NCBI GenBank assembly: GCA_018814355.1 | Contig: JAHIZT010000116.1 | Span: forward strand, 1-35,115 | Reading direction: 5' to 3' | Length of the DNA stretch: 35,115 nucleotides | Origin: Candidatus Thermoplasmatota archaeon | GTDB lineage: Archaea; Thermoplasmatota; Thermoplasmata; UBA10834 | Notes under the pieces: generated by a model | What the model was told of the DNA's origin: nothing | The model's input: the letters and a program-made list of their open reading frames with translations, nothing else | Database searches by the model: none | Shown here: positions 24,916-32,907 of the stretch, one piece after another | Position numbering within the stretch: the stretch's first letter is position 1 | How the letters are laid out: each line of letters opens with the position of its first letter | Position numbers and translations under genes: made by a program

Positions 24916-26798
24916 TGCCTGCCACGCTCCGTCGTCGCTATGATGTCCTCGATCTCTGCGAGGTCGGCCGACGAGTCGCTGAACGGGGGGGCTCCCTTGT
25001 GCTCGAAGATCTCAGCCAGCTTCCTGTCTATCGTCTTCACGGAACCCCAGACCGCGATGATGGCCACAGCGATGATGGATACTGCCAGCAAAGCAAATAC
25101 GAGCCCCTGTTGAACCATTGAGTGAACCAGGGGAAAGACCACTACGAATCCGACGATCATGTAGAACGCGAGAAAGATCCACTTCAGGGCTTTGGCGGTG
25201 TCTTGATACCCGATTTTCTCAGCGGATCTCGTGCTGAGCATGGCCTCGCTCGTGGAGACCTCGATGAGTCTTATGGTCCTGCTCCAGATTCCGAACATGG
25301 CCGATTCTACAACTATCAGCGACCCCGTCACTAGTATGAACAGTATGAGATCCTCGTTGCCCCCCACTAGGTAGGCGTAGTCAGAAATGTCCGGGGCGAT
25401 GCCGACGGCCAATGCGACGACCGATACCATGATGATTATGTACACGAACAGTCTAGAAATATCGCCCCTCATCTCGTTTGACAAGCGGAGAGACGATTTC
25501 GAGCGACTGCGCATGTTCCTTACAACGAGGTTGAAATACGACGCCATGAACAGGAACGATCTGGGCACCTTCTCCTCTATTGCCTTGGTCGCCTTGTCCG
25601 AGAACTTCACGCTATACGGGACAACGAGCGCCGAAATCGTTGTGACAAGGACGATAGTCGGATAGAGGTTGATCTCCGTCCTTATGCTTGTCGGGTGTGC
25701 GGTGGTGCCTATCGCGATGGCAGCTATCATCAGCGAGAACTCCCCAATAGCGATCATGCTCAATCCAGCACCTATGGAGTTCCTTGCGCCGAATCCAAAG
25801 ATGAACGTGGATAAGGTGCAGGAGAACATCTTGGCCATGAGGAAGACCGCAGTGATGATAGCCGTTGTGACTAGGAACCTGGGCTGAGTGAAGAGCGCGA
25901 GGTCCACCAACATCCCAACTGTGATGAAGAACATCGCCCCGAACAGATCCCTGATGGGTTCGATCTTTCTGACGACATCGCCCAAGAACTTCGATTCTGA
26001 GACGATTACGCCCATCACGAACGCACCAATGGCCTCCGAGAATCCGATGTAGCTCGCGAAGACAGCCATCGAGAAGCATAGGCCCAGGACGGTCAGCACG
26101 AGTAGCTCGGTGGAGCGCTGCTTGCCCACATAGTCTACCAGGCGGGGCACCACAGCAAGGCCGAAGACTATGGACGCCGCGACGAAAATGCCCATCTTCA
26201 GGGCCAAATCTGCGAGTTGTCCCGGACTGACGCCTCCCTGGGAGATGAGTCCAGAAACCGCTGCGAGGATGAGGACGGCCGCGAAATCCTCAACTACGAG
26301 CAGCCCAACAATCAGCCGTGCACGCTCGTTGTCGAGCCCTCCCCTCTCCCTTAGCGACCTTACGATTATCATCGTTGAGGCTACTGAGAGCATCGCTCCC
26401 AGCAAAGACGCCTCGAGGGAGGTCCATCCTAGCGCTCTGCCAAGCTGGTATCCTATCCCAATCATGAGGATAATCTCAAGGCTCGCAGCAGCAATCATGC
26501 TCACGCCTATCTTCCTGAGACGTTTGAGGCTGAACTCGAGGCCTATCGTGAAAGTAATCAGAATGATTCCCATCTTGGCAAGCATCTGGATGACAGGTTC
26601 GGCCGAGATCACCATGTCGCCGCTGGTGGACGATACCGCGTACTCAGCCGATATCACGAACGGTCCTGCAACCATCCCTGCTACAAGGTATCCGAGGATC
26701 AGAGGTTGCTTCAGGCGGTTGAAAAGGATGACGATGATGGCCGCGACCGCTATTACGACCGCCATGTTGATGAGGAATCCCGTCTGCAGGTCTAGCAT
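24912..26798 (-). CDS. CPA2/Kef-type cation:proton antiporter with extra C-terminal membrane domain
   Basis: A 628-residue membrane protein. Residues about 1-400 form a Na+/H+ exchanger (Kef) domain with some 12 helices. Family stretches are GIILITFTIGLEFSLKRLRKIG, LLVVEDFAAVLILA (the helix with the acidic ion-binding residue), GFSEAIGAFVMGVIVSES and PIRDLFGAMFFITVGMLVD. Usual Kef proteins end in a cytosolic TrkA-N or TrkA-C domain. Here the C-terminal 200 residues instead contain about four more hydrophobic helices (for example LFVYIIIMVSVVALAVGIA and LALFYMIV-like segments) and an acidic tail. It transports monovalent cations against protons; ion choice is unknown. Its TGA overlaps the TTG start of mre11, so it heads that operon. 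No clear TATA box precedes ATG 26798. Confidence 0.9.
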   Translation of the reverse strand: MLDLQTGFLINMAVVIAVAAIIVILFNRLKQPLILGYLVAGMVAGPFVISAEYAVSSTSGDMVISAEPVIQMLAKMGIILITFTIGLEFSLKRLRKIGVSMIAAASLEIILMIGIGYQLGRALGWTSLEASLLGAMLSVASTMIIVRSLRERGGLDNERARLIVGLLVVEDFAAVLILAAVSGLISQGGVSPGQLADLALKMGIFVAASIVFGLAVVPRLVDYVGKQRSTELLVLTVLGLCFSMAVFASYIGFSEAIGAFVMGVIVSESKFLGDVVRKIEPIRDLFGAMFFITVGMLVDLALFTQPRFLVTTAIITAVFLMAKMFSCTLSTFIFGFGARNSIGAGLSMIAIGEFSLMIAAIAIGTTAHPTSIRTEINLYPTIVLVTTISALVVPYSVKFSDKATKAIEEKVPRSFLFMASYFNLVVRNMRSRSKSSLRLSNEMRGDISRLFVYIIIMVSVVALAVGIAPDISDYAYLVGGNEDLILFILVTGSLIVVESAMFGIWSRTIRLIEVSTSEAMLSTRSAEKIGYQDTAKALKWIFLAFYMIVGFVVVFPLVHSMVQQGLVFALLAVSIIAVAIIAVWGSVKTIDRKLAEIFEHKGAPPFSDSSADLAEIEDIIATTERGRH

Positions 26799-26975
26799 TC
26801 TAACTGCACCATTTCTCAGTGGTTCGGCTCAGCCGGCGGAGGCCTGCTCGCAACGCCTCAGAGAGCGGTATGCGAGTCCGTCCAATCGGTCCATGCGGAC
26901 ACTCTGGCTCACGCATGTGCTTCTTGTTACTTAAGGGTGGCTCTCGATGGAAGTTGTACGACTGCACAGTCCCTG

Positions 26976-26986
26976 AAAAATTAAAG
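26976..26986 (+). promoter_or_regulatory. TATA-like box of the FtsZ-like gene
   Basis: aaaaattaaag, centred about 32 bases before ATG 27014. It supports that ATG over longer in-frame starts back to 26819, whose predicted N-terminus has no resemblance to the family. Confidence 0.5.
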
Positions 26987-27013
26987 TGGCTGCAGGGCTA
27001 TCATTGGCTCGGG

Positions 27014-27934
27014 ATGTCAAACTACAGGACCAGGTTTTTCCAGTCGCCAGACGATCAGCCCGTCCGAGCGAAACTATTCGGGATAGGCAGCGCCGGGTGC
27101 AACATCATCGAAGGAGTGGCATATCCAACAGTGGCATTCTCGACTTCGAGTGCCGACCTGGCCAGGTCGCACGCGGAAAGGAAGGTTCTCATAGGACAGG
27201 ACAGGTTGATCGGAGTCTCCGATTCGGATCCAGACATTGTCAGGCGCCTCCCATCTGTAGTCGGTCATGAACTGTTGGACGTGTTCAACAACACGGAGCT
27301 CGCTTTCCTGATGTGCGGCCTAGGCGGAACCACCGGTAGCCTTGGTGCGAAGATGTTCTCTTCTATCGCGAAAGCAAAGGGGGCGATGGGAGTAGTCTTC
27401 GCGGCGACGCCGTTCTCGGCAGAGAGCTTCAGAAGGAGAGAGGTGGCGTCAAAGACATTGAACGACCTTGAAAAGAGCTGTGCGTTATGCGTGGAGTTCG
27501 ACAACGACAAGCTATCTTCCTTGGCGCCGAACCTGCCGCTCTCAAGGGCATTCGGTATCCTGAACGGTATCATGCTGAGGCCAGTGATGGATCTTTCGAA
27601 GACAATGGCTAGGACCGATCTGAGCGTTTTCAAGCAGATCGTCGGGGATGCCACCTATGGGAGATTCGGGCTGGGGCTAGCCCGAGGAGACGATCGTGTC
27701 GAGAGGGTTGTTGATGAGGCGATGAGCTCACCATGGTTCGACTACGACCTGAATGAAGCGACCGCCGCCGTGACCGTCTATTCCGCTGCCGATCCTTGGG
27801 ACAAAGAGATGGACAAGATACTTGCCGGTATTGAGCAGAAGTTGCCCGGAGCAAGGACACTCTGGGGCATGTATGCGGACCCATCCCTTGGCGAAAGAAT
27901 TCGACTTAGCATCTTGCTCTGCAGAAAGAGATGA
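27014..27934 (+). CDS. divergent FtsZ/tubulin-superfamily protein
   Basis: A 306-residue protein that aligns with FtsZ from end to end: KLFGIGSAGCNIIEG (T1 loop, 20-34), a T4-like glycine loop CGLGGTTGSLGAKMF (101-115), GVVFAATPFSAESFRRR with a following LEKSCALCVEFDNDKL, ARGDDRVERVVDEAMSSP, and the C-terminal GMYADPSLGERIRLSILL. The catalytic features are altered. The T4 loop lacks the strict GGGTGTG. The T7 loop, NxDFADV in FtsZ, is RTDLSVF (200-206), keeping one Asp but losing the second and the Asn. The flexible FtsZ tail is absent. It probably binds nucleotide, but its GTPase activity and polymer formation are doubtful. It diverges from the antiporter gene and has no division-gene neighbour. 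It is a paralogue of FtsZ rather than the main FtsZ; CetZ-like identity is less likely. Confidence 0.85.
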   Translation: MSNYRTRFFQSPDDQPVRAKLFGIGSAGCNIIEGVAYPTVAFSTSSADLARSHAERKVLIGQDRLIGVSDSDPDIVRRLPSVVGHELLDVFNNTELAFLMCGLGGTTGSLGAKMFSSIAKAKGAMGVVFAATPFSAESFRRREVASKTLNDLEKSCALCVEFDNDKLSSLAPNLPLSRAFGILNGIMLRPVMDLSKTMARTDLSVFKQIVGDATYGRFGLGLARGDDRVERVVDEAMSSPWFDYDLNEATAAVTVYSAADPWDKEMDKILAGIEQKLPGARTLWGMYADPSLGERIRLSILLCRKR

Positions 27935-27963
27935 CGGGGACGGCTCCTTCCCGTACAGAGAAT

Positions 27964-27985
27964 AAAATATACGAAATTATAATAT
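27964..27985 (+). promoter_or_regulatory. AT-rich promoter region, two TATA-like boxes
   Basis: aaaatatac (27964-27972) and ttataatatt (27978-27987 region) lie in the most AT-rich stretch of the window. The first would start transcription near 27992, the second near 28006-28010. Confidence 0.5.
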
Positions 27986-27991
27986 TAATTA

Positions 27992-29230
27992 TTGAATTTT
28001 ACGGTAGTTTATGAAGGCAACCGGAAACCACTATCTATTGCTAGGCATATTGGGGGGCCTGAGGGCGGAAGAACGAAAGTGGTTCAGCTCGGATGTGGAA
28101 TAACAGGGCTAGTGTGTGCGGAACAACTCGAAAGGAACCCCAAAGTGGTTGAGCTGGTCCTTGCTGATGCAAAGACCGATGCCGCCGAGGCAATGGCCGC
28201 TAGGATCAAGAGCGGAAAGATCTCCACGGCGAAGGTGGACGGGACGGATCCCAGGGATCTTAGAAGGTTATTGAAAGGAAAGGACATAGTCGTGAGCTCA
28301 ATGCCTTGGCAGTTGAACAGACAGGTTCTGGACACTGCCATCGACCTGGGGATAGACTATGTGGATTTCTGCCTTCCTGTGGAATCGATGGAGGACTTCG
28401 AGAAAGTCAGATCAGAGTGCAGGGATGCCGGCATCACGGCTCTCACCTCCACAGGGGAGGATCCTGGCATCTCCGATGTCTTCGCAGTCCACGGAGCAAG
28501 CAAGTTGGACGTGGCTGAAGAGGCGCACGTTAAAGATGGCGATAGTGGTGTCGCGGAGGGCTACGACTTTTTCTCGCTGTGGTCCCCCATAGATCTTCTA
28601 GAGGAAGTGACCGTCCCCGCGGCCGTTTTCAAGAACGGGGAGATGACCTATGTACCTCCGCTAAGTCGCCGGGAGGTCTATGATTTCCCGCCACCCCTTG
28701 GTCCGCTTCCCGTGTACCAAACGAATCATGAGGAGACTTACCTGATGCCGAGGTTCATCAAAGGTCTCAGGCACGCCGATTTCCAGATAGCAATAGACGA
28801 CAACTTCGCGAAGACCGCAAACATGCTCAGGAAGATAGGTCTCCATAGCCTGAAGGAGGTCGATGTCAAGGGCGTCAAAGTGAGACCGTTGGACGTCGTG
28901 GTCGCTCTTATGCCTCGGCCGGTGGACTTGGCCGGGAAGGTCAAGGGGTACGCCTGCATATTGGTCGAAGTCGTCGGGCTAAAGGGACATGAGAGGACGA
29001 AGGTCAAGACCTGGACCATGATGTCCCATGAGAAGGCATTTGAACTCTGCGGAAGCAACGCCACGGGCTACCTTGTCGGAGTGGGCGGAGCTGTCGCGAC
29101 AGAGATGCTGATTGCGGGTGAGGTGCGAGAGAAGGGCCTGGTCGTCCCGGAACAACTGCCTCCAGACAAGTTCATCGCTCGCCTCCCATCGAAGGGTCTC
29201 GTCGTGAAGCAAGAGATTGTCAGAATGTGA
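27992..29230 (+). CDS. saccharopine dehydrogenase-like oxidoreductase
   Basis: Up to 412 residues. The Rossmann motif KVVQLGCGITGLVCAEQL binds NAD(P), and the layout matches the saccharopine dehydrogenase (Lys9/LYS1-like) family: an acidic second strand end (LVLADAKTDAAEAM), the KGKDIVVSSMPWQLNRQVLDTAI segment, GIDYVDFCLPVES, and GITALTSTGEDPGISDVFAVHGA. Such enzymes reduce or oxidise imine-linked amino acids; related archaeal proteins work in lysine or polyamine pathways, but the substrate here is not evident. The start is uncertain. TTG 27992 is the first in-frame start and fits one TATA box. GTG 28079 would begin right at the Rossmann strand, and a 30-codon ORF (ATG 28011 to TAA 28103) overlaps this region in another frame. 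Confidence 0.85.
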   Translation: MNFTVVYEGNRKPLSIARHIGGPEGGRTKVVQLGCGITGLVCAEQLERNPKVVELVLADAKTDAAEAMAARIKSGKISTAKVDGTDPRDLRRLLKGKDIVVSSMPWQLNRQVLDTAIDLGIDYVDFCLPVESMEDFEKVRSECRDAGITALTSTGEDPGISDVFAVHGASKLDVAEEAHVKDGDSGVAEGYDFFSLWSPIDLLEEVTVPAAVFKNGEMTYVPPLSRREVYDFPPPLGPLPVYQTNHEETYLMPRFIKGLRHADFQIAIDDNFAKTANMLRKIGLHSLKEVDVKGVKVRPLDVVVALMPRPVDLAGKVKGYACILVEVVGLKGHERTKVKTWTMMSHEKAFELCGSNATGYLVGVGGAVATEMLIAGEVREKGLVVPEQLPPDKFIARLPSKGLVVKQEIVRM

Positions 29231-29339
29231 TCGAACACTGACTGGGAGAGGCTACTCACTCCATCCCAACCCTACTCTCGCTTCCTGCCTCGACTGCGTG
29301 TTGGAGCCAAGTCCAGATGCTCTTGTTCATCAGGCCGGC

Positions 29340-30134
29340 TCACGTGTGAGGGCTCGTCTTCCCAGCGAACACCCGTAGCGCATCCTCCTCAAGGAAATGG
29401 AGCTTTCCGGGCACGACGATTGTATGTAGGGGAGGTCCGAAGTCGGTGGATAGGAGGTCGCCCAGAATGCCGGCCCTGACCACGCAGTCTCGCGATCCCG
29501 CCCTCGCAACGGCGCATACCAGAGTGCCCTCCGAAATGATTCCACGTCCCACGCGCCTCTCCATGTCCAGAAGCAGATGCAGCCCCTCATTGGCCGTCAT
29601 GTATCGCGAGTTCTCGGCATCAATGTCGAGGAGAACAAGCGTGTGAAGGTCCCTGGACAAGTTCTCATCAATGACATCGTAAGGGCTTGTTGGCGAATAG
29701 CCCTCCTGTGGGAACGGCAGCGTCGTTGTCCTGCCGAACTTGTAGTGCTGCAGGCCGAGGAGTCCAGGAACCGCGGTCAACACCGACGCACCATGAACGA
29801 CATGTGTCTCTATCCCTGCCTCGGCTGCTCTCAAGCGGAGGTCTACGTGTGTCGTGGCAGTCATGGGGTCTCCGACGATGAGCAGGACGACTCTCTTGTT
29901 CTCGCTCGCCTCCAAGATTCTCTTACCGTCCTCGACAGCCGCCCGGTCAAGGAGCTCGATCCTTTTTCCGGACCTCTTTGCGAGTCTGTCTAGTGATCCC
30001 TCGGACAACGCAGATGTGTAGACTTCCGCAAGGACGAGGTCTGCGGAAAGGATCTCCTTTAGGCCCCTCTCGCTGACACCGTCCTCATCATGAAGGCCCA
30101 GGCCTACGAACACCAGCACGCCTTTCCTCGTCAT
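29340..30134 (-). CDS. dphB: diphthine synthase Dph5
   Basis: A 264-residue SAM-dependent methyltransferase of the tetrapyrrole-methylase fold that trimethylates the modified histidine of elongation factor 2 during diphthamide synthesis. Signature stretches are FVGLGLHDEDGVSERG at the N-terminus, LAEVYTSAL, LLIVGDPMTATTHVDLRLRA, VVHGASVLTAVPGLLGLQHYKFG and YSPTSPYDVIDENLSR. Length is that of archaeal Dph5. ATG 30134 begins six codons inside an open TTG (30152) and gives the usual N-terminus. It diverges from trm5, another translation-related methyltransferase. Confidence 0.95.
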   Translation of the reverse strand: MTRKGVLVFVGLGLHDEDGVSERGLKEILSADLVLAEVYTSALSEGSLDRLAKRSGKRIELLDRAAVEDGKRILEASENKRVVLLIVGDPMTATTHVDLRLRAAEAGIETHVVHGASVLTAVPGLLGLQHYKFGRTTTLPFPQEGYSPTSPYDVIDENLSRDLHTLVLLDIDAENSRYMTANEGLHLLLDMERRVGRGIISEGTLVCAVARAGSRDCVVRAGILGDLLSTDFGPPLHTIVVPGKLHFLEEDALRVFAGKTSPHT

Positions 30135-30193
30135 CGGTCTGTGAATCCTCAATCCGAATGAAGTAACCTTCCATGGGCCCGGGCTCCGATTGC

Positions 30194-30202
30194 ATTATCT
30201 AT
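30194..30202 (+). promoter_or_regulatory. TATA-like box of trm5
   Basis: attatctat, 25-33 bases before ATG 30227, fitting a leaderless transcript. Confidence 0.5.
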
Positions 30203-30226
30203 CGAATAGGTTGATTTGCTTGTTCG

Positions 30227-31231
30227 ATGGACTCCCTTTGCCTAGTGGTTCCGAAGAAGAAGGCCGAACCCGTTCGGCGCAGACTCCTCGAGAAGAGCAT
30301 TCTGCGAAGGGATCTTCAGATCCGCTCAGATGCGAAGAACGTCTACCTGCCCATATCACAGAGGATCGACCTCGGATACCCTGTCGAGACGGCGGGTTTC
30401 AAGGAGGTCGAGGAGCAGGTGACCGACTACCGGGTGCTCGTGGACGTTCCAGAGGAGCTCAGACCACTGCTTCCGTCATCCTATGACACGCTCGGTTCCA
30501 TCGCGCTGGTCAAGATGGCCGATGAGGTGGCGCCGTATGCCCCTCAAATCGGCAAAGCCATCATCGCGACTCAGAAGTCAATAAAGACCGTTTGCATGGA
30601 TTCTGGGATCGTGGATGAATTCAGGACCAGGAACGTGAAAATAGTTGCCGGGGATAAGACGACGGAGACCGTCCATAGAGAGTACGGAATGACCTTCAGG
30701 ATGGACGTAGCCAAGGTCTTTTTCTCTCCCAGGCTGGCCACTGAGAGGGAGATCGTCGCCAGACAGGTTGAAGCGGGCGAGGTAGTCATCGACATGTTCG
30801 CGGGCATCGGACCGTTTTCAGTACTAATTGCCAAGACCCGCTCTCCCAAGGTCGTTTACGCCATTGACCTGAACCCGGAGGCGCTCAGATTCATGAAGGA
30901 GAACATCGCGCTCAACAAGGCGGTGGCTGTAACTCCGATCCTGGGCGATGCGAGGGAGGAGATTGCCAAGCTGGAGAAGGCGGACAGGATAATCATGAAT
31001 CTACCGCATGATGCGAGCGGATTCGTCGCTGACGCGCTCAGGGCCCTGAAGCCTGGCGGGTCAATCCATTATTACGAGATCATGGAGGACGCAGCACTAC
31101 AACCGAGACTCGACGAGATCGCAGATACGGCAAGAAGAGAGGGAAGGGTCGTGAAGGAGCTGGCTAGGAGGAAGGTCAAGAGCTACTCCCCAACCATGAC
31201 CTTCTACGGCCTGGATCTGCAGTTCCTCTGA
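30227..31231 (+). CDS. trm5: tRNA (guanine37-N1)-methyltransferase, Trm5 family
   Basis: A 334-residue class I methyltransferase of the Met-10+/Trm5 family, which makes m1G37 (or wyosine precursors) next to the anticodon and so prevents frameshifting. The N-terminal D2-like region contains SSYDTLGSIALVKM. The catalytic domain shows DMFAGIGPFSVLIAK (SAM-binding motif I), VYAIDLNPEALRFMKENI, GDAREEIAKLEKADRIIMNLPHDA (with the NLP motif) and RKVKSYSPTMTFYGLDL at the C-terminus. Archaeal Trm5a, Trm5b and Trm5c subtypes cannot be separated safely here. It ends 13 bases before the convergent toroid gene B. Confidence 0.93.
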   Translation: MDSLCLVVPKKKAEPVRRRLLEKSILRRDLQIRSDAKNVYLPISQRIDLGYPVETAGFKEVEEQVTDYRVLVDVPEELRPLLPSSYDTLGSIALVKMADEVAPYAPQIGKAIIATQKSIKTVCMDSGIVDEFRTRNVKIVAGDKTTETVHREYGMTFRMDVAKVFFSPRLATEREIVARQVEAGEVVIDMFAGIGPFSVLIAKTRSPKVVYAIDLNPEALRFMKENIALNKAVAVTPILGDAREEIAKLEKADRIIMNLPHDASGFVADALRALKPGGSIHYYEIMEDAALQPRLDEIADTARREGRVVKELARRKVKSYSPTMTFYGLDLQFL

Positions 31232-31244
31232 TTTACTCTGCCTT

Positions 31245-32300
31245 CTACCGGTTCTTTGCGTACCTATTTAGGATATCGACTGCGAAGCCAGTGATCCACT
31301 GGTCCTTCTGAGCATGGGGTCTATCAGATTGCCACCAGAAACCATCTGTGTGTCTGACGTTCAGAAGCCATCGAATAGGCTTCTCCATCCGCTCGTCGCT
31401 TGGACCATAGCCGAGGATAGTCAGCAAATACAGAGCGCTGATGCCGTTACCGGGATAGGGCGGGTACTTGAGCTGGGTCCAATTCTTCTCCGAATGATAG
31501 TAAGCCTCGTGCGGGTTCTTCTTGAAGAACCTGTCGAGGAAGAAGTCCGCGCCCTTCAGGAGCTCTCTTCTACGGCGGTACTCGCTGCCCCGGGCAAGAC
31601 CGCGAACAACCATCATGGTTGTCCAGATGCAGCTCGGGACATCCCTGAATCCTCGCGGGTCGGACTTTGGAGTGTCGCCGTTACGCACCAGTTGCATGAA
31701 ATCGTTCACCTTCATGTGCCTGTACTCTGGCAAGTACTTGACATCTTCAAGGTACGGAATCACCCAACCACCGTCATGCCTCTGGATGCTCAGAAGCCAG
31801 TCAGCCAGTTTCTTCACTCTGGGGTCGTCCTCCATTCCATAGATGAGGAGGTTCCTCAAGGCGTATCCGTTGTAGTGGGGGAGCGGAAAGAGGTCGTGTT
31901 TTGGACCCAGGATGTACCCTTCCTTCTTCTGCCAGCTGAGGATCTTCTCGAGGGCAGCGGAGATGTGACCTTCACTCCTGCTCGTATAGCAGTCCTCCAG
32001 CAATTGGAGGTTCCTGAGCATTGTGATGTATGTCCATCCAACCGGAGGACCGGGGCCAGCATCCTCCTCTGCTTTTCTGGCTTTGGATATCGGCCAGGTC
32101 CCGTCCTCCCGCTGAGTCCTAAGGAGTCTCACCTTCGGTGGGTACGTCCGGCACTCAGCGCCGATTCTCTGCACGAGTGGGTCACGTTCATCCTTGCCGA
32201 GCGTGTCCACCAACAACCAGTACTTGACTGGCGGGACAGACACCTGCAGCAGTTTCCTGGCAGATTCCTGAACCACTCTGTCTATCTCGGAAAGCAGCAT
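31245..32300 (-). CDS. alpha/alpha-toroid (prenyltransferase/squalene-cyclase-fold) repeat protein, copy B
   Basis: A 351-residue paralogue of the protein at 19230-20426, collinear through the whole length. Repeat ends are QREDGTW, LSWQKKEG, IQRHDGGW and RHTDGFW, again of the QW type. Invariant blocks between copies include ILSWQ, DLFPLPHYNGYALR, MEDDPRV, IPYLEDVKYLP, PSCIWTT-MVVRG and QSDRPH. No DxDD cyclase acid motif is visible. It lacks the 30-residue N-terminal extension of copy A. ATG 32300 is preceded by a TATA-like box (32331-32338) with a short leader. It is convergent with trm5. Substrate and partners are unknown; the strong conservation of surface-like GPGPP and SDRPH segments argues for a retained function. 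Confidence 0.8.
   Translation of the reverse strand: MLLSEIDRVVQESARKLLQVSVPPVKYWLLVDTLGKDERDPLVQRIGAECRTYPPKVRLLRTQREDGTWPISKARKAEEDAGPGPPVGWTYITMLRNLQLLEDCYTSRSEGHISAALEKILSWQKKEGYILGPKHDLFPLPHYNGYALRNLLIYGMEDDPRVKKLADWLLSIQRHDGGWVIPYLEDVKYLPEYRHMKVNDFMQLVRNGDTPKSDPRGFRDVPSCIWTTMMVVRGLARGSEYRRRRELLKGADFFLDRFFKKNPHEAYYHSEKNWTQLKYPPYPGNGISALYLLTILGYGPSDERMEKPIRWLLNVRHTDGFWWQSDRPHAQKDQWITGFAVDILNRYAKNR
32011..32105 (-). repeat. 95-base block shared with copy A (inverted relative to 19515-19609)
   Basis: Reverse complement matches 19515-19609 at 91 of 95 positions. It encodes the DGTWPISK-to-ITMLR region of the toroid proteins. Confidence 0.85.
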
Positions 32301-32330
32301 GAACGACAGCGGTGATTGTCTCAGCAGGGG

Positions 32331-32338
32331 TTATTCTT
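32331..32338 (-). promoter_or_regulatory. TATA-like box of toroid gene B
   Basis: aagaataa on the minus strand, 31-38 bases before ATG 32300. Confidence 0.4.
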
Positions 32339-32413
32339 TGCTTAGCAGTTTCAGTCGATTCGTCTGAATCTGTCCTCAGACACAGGGCTGACCAGCTGGG
32401 AAATCTCTCCGTC

Positions 32414-32902
32414 TCAATCCTTCTTGGGGGACAATGTGATGCCCCTCTGTCCGTGGTAGTTCCCCGACCGTTCTTTGTAGCTTTTTTTCGGGGGCGAGCG
32501 CAACTCCTCGAACACTACCTGTGCAAACCTCTCGCCAATCGGGACCTCCACCTCGTCCTTCGAGGCGTTGTATGCGGAAAAAGTCAGGTTACCATTGAAT
32601 CCAGCATCGATTCTACCAAAAGAAGACAATATGCCCTTGCGGACCCAAGTGGTCCTGATCCAAATCTCGGCCACCAGAGTGAGCGGCAGAACGAGGTATT
32701 CCTTGGTGCCGATGACGAACCATGAGTCCCCCGGAACCCTGACGGTCCCGTCCTTGAACCTCTTGTCGATGGAGGGTATCCATATCTCCTCGATTGTCAC
32801 ATCATAGCCATTCGGCGTGAGGTTCTTCTCTGTGTATCCCTCAATCTTGAGATCGCCGTCAGAAAGCATGGCTAGGATATCTGTGTCTGAGAGGACTGCC
32901 AT
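32414..32902 (-). CDS. dut: archaeal-type dUTPase (dCTP deaminase-like fold)
   Basis: A 162-residue protein of the dUTPase/dCTP deaminase superfamily that hydrolyses dUTP to dUMP, keeping uracil out of DNA. It shows LTPNGYDVTIEEIWIPS, a VRKGILSSFGRIDAGFNGNLTFSAYNAS core, IGERFAQVVFEEL, and the C-terminal GNYHGQRGITLSPKK that closes over the nucleotide. In dCTP deaminases the core continues TLE with a catalytic Glu; here it reads TFS, so deamination is unlikely and the pure dUTPase branch fits better. ATG 32902 is preceded by AGGTG (32904-32908) that overlaps the stop of the upstream gene, which indicates an operon with it. Confidence 0.85.
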   Translation of the reverse strand: MAVLSDTDILAMLSDGDLKIEGYTEKNLTPNGYDVTIEEIWIPSIDKRFKDGTVRVPGDSWFVIGTKEYLVLPLTLVAEIWIRTTWVRKGILSSFGRIDAGFNGNLTFSAYNASKDEVEVPIGERFAQVVFEELRSPPKKSYKERSGNYHGQRGITLSPKKD

Positions 32903-32907
32903 CGCAC

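Noticed and set aside
26799-27013. Possible structured RNA or gene in the 215-base spacer before the FtsZ-like gene
   Set aside because: No tRNA arms and no convincing long hairpin; the open frame through it is just a 5' extension of the FtsZ-like frame without family similarity.
31314-32315. 333-codon open frame antisense to toroid gene B
   Set aside because: Shadow of a gene whose paralogue is conserved in the other frame; its translation has no domain features.
32414-32902. dCTP deaminase
   Set aside because: The catalytic Glu of the TLE motif is replaced (TFS), and the C-terminus fits the archaeal dUTPase branch.
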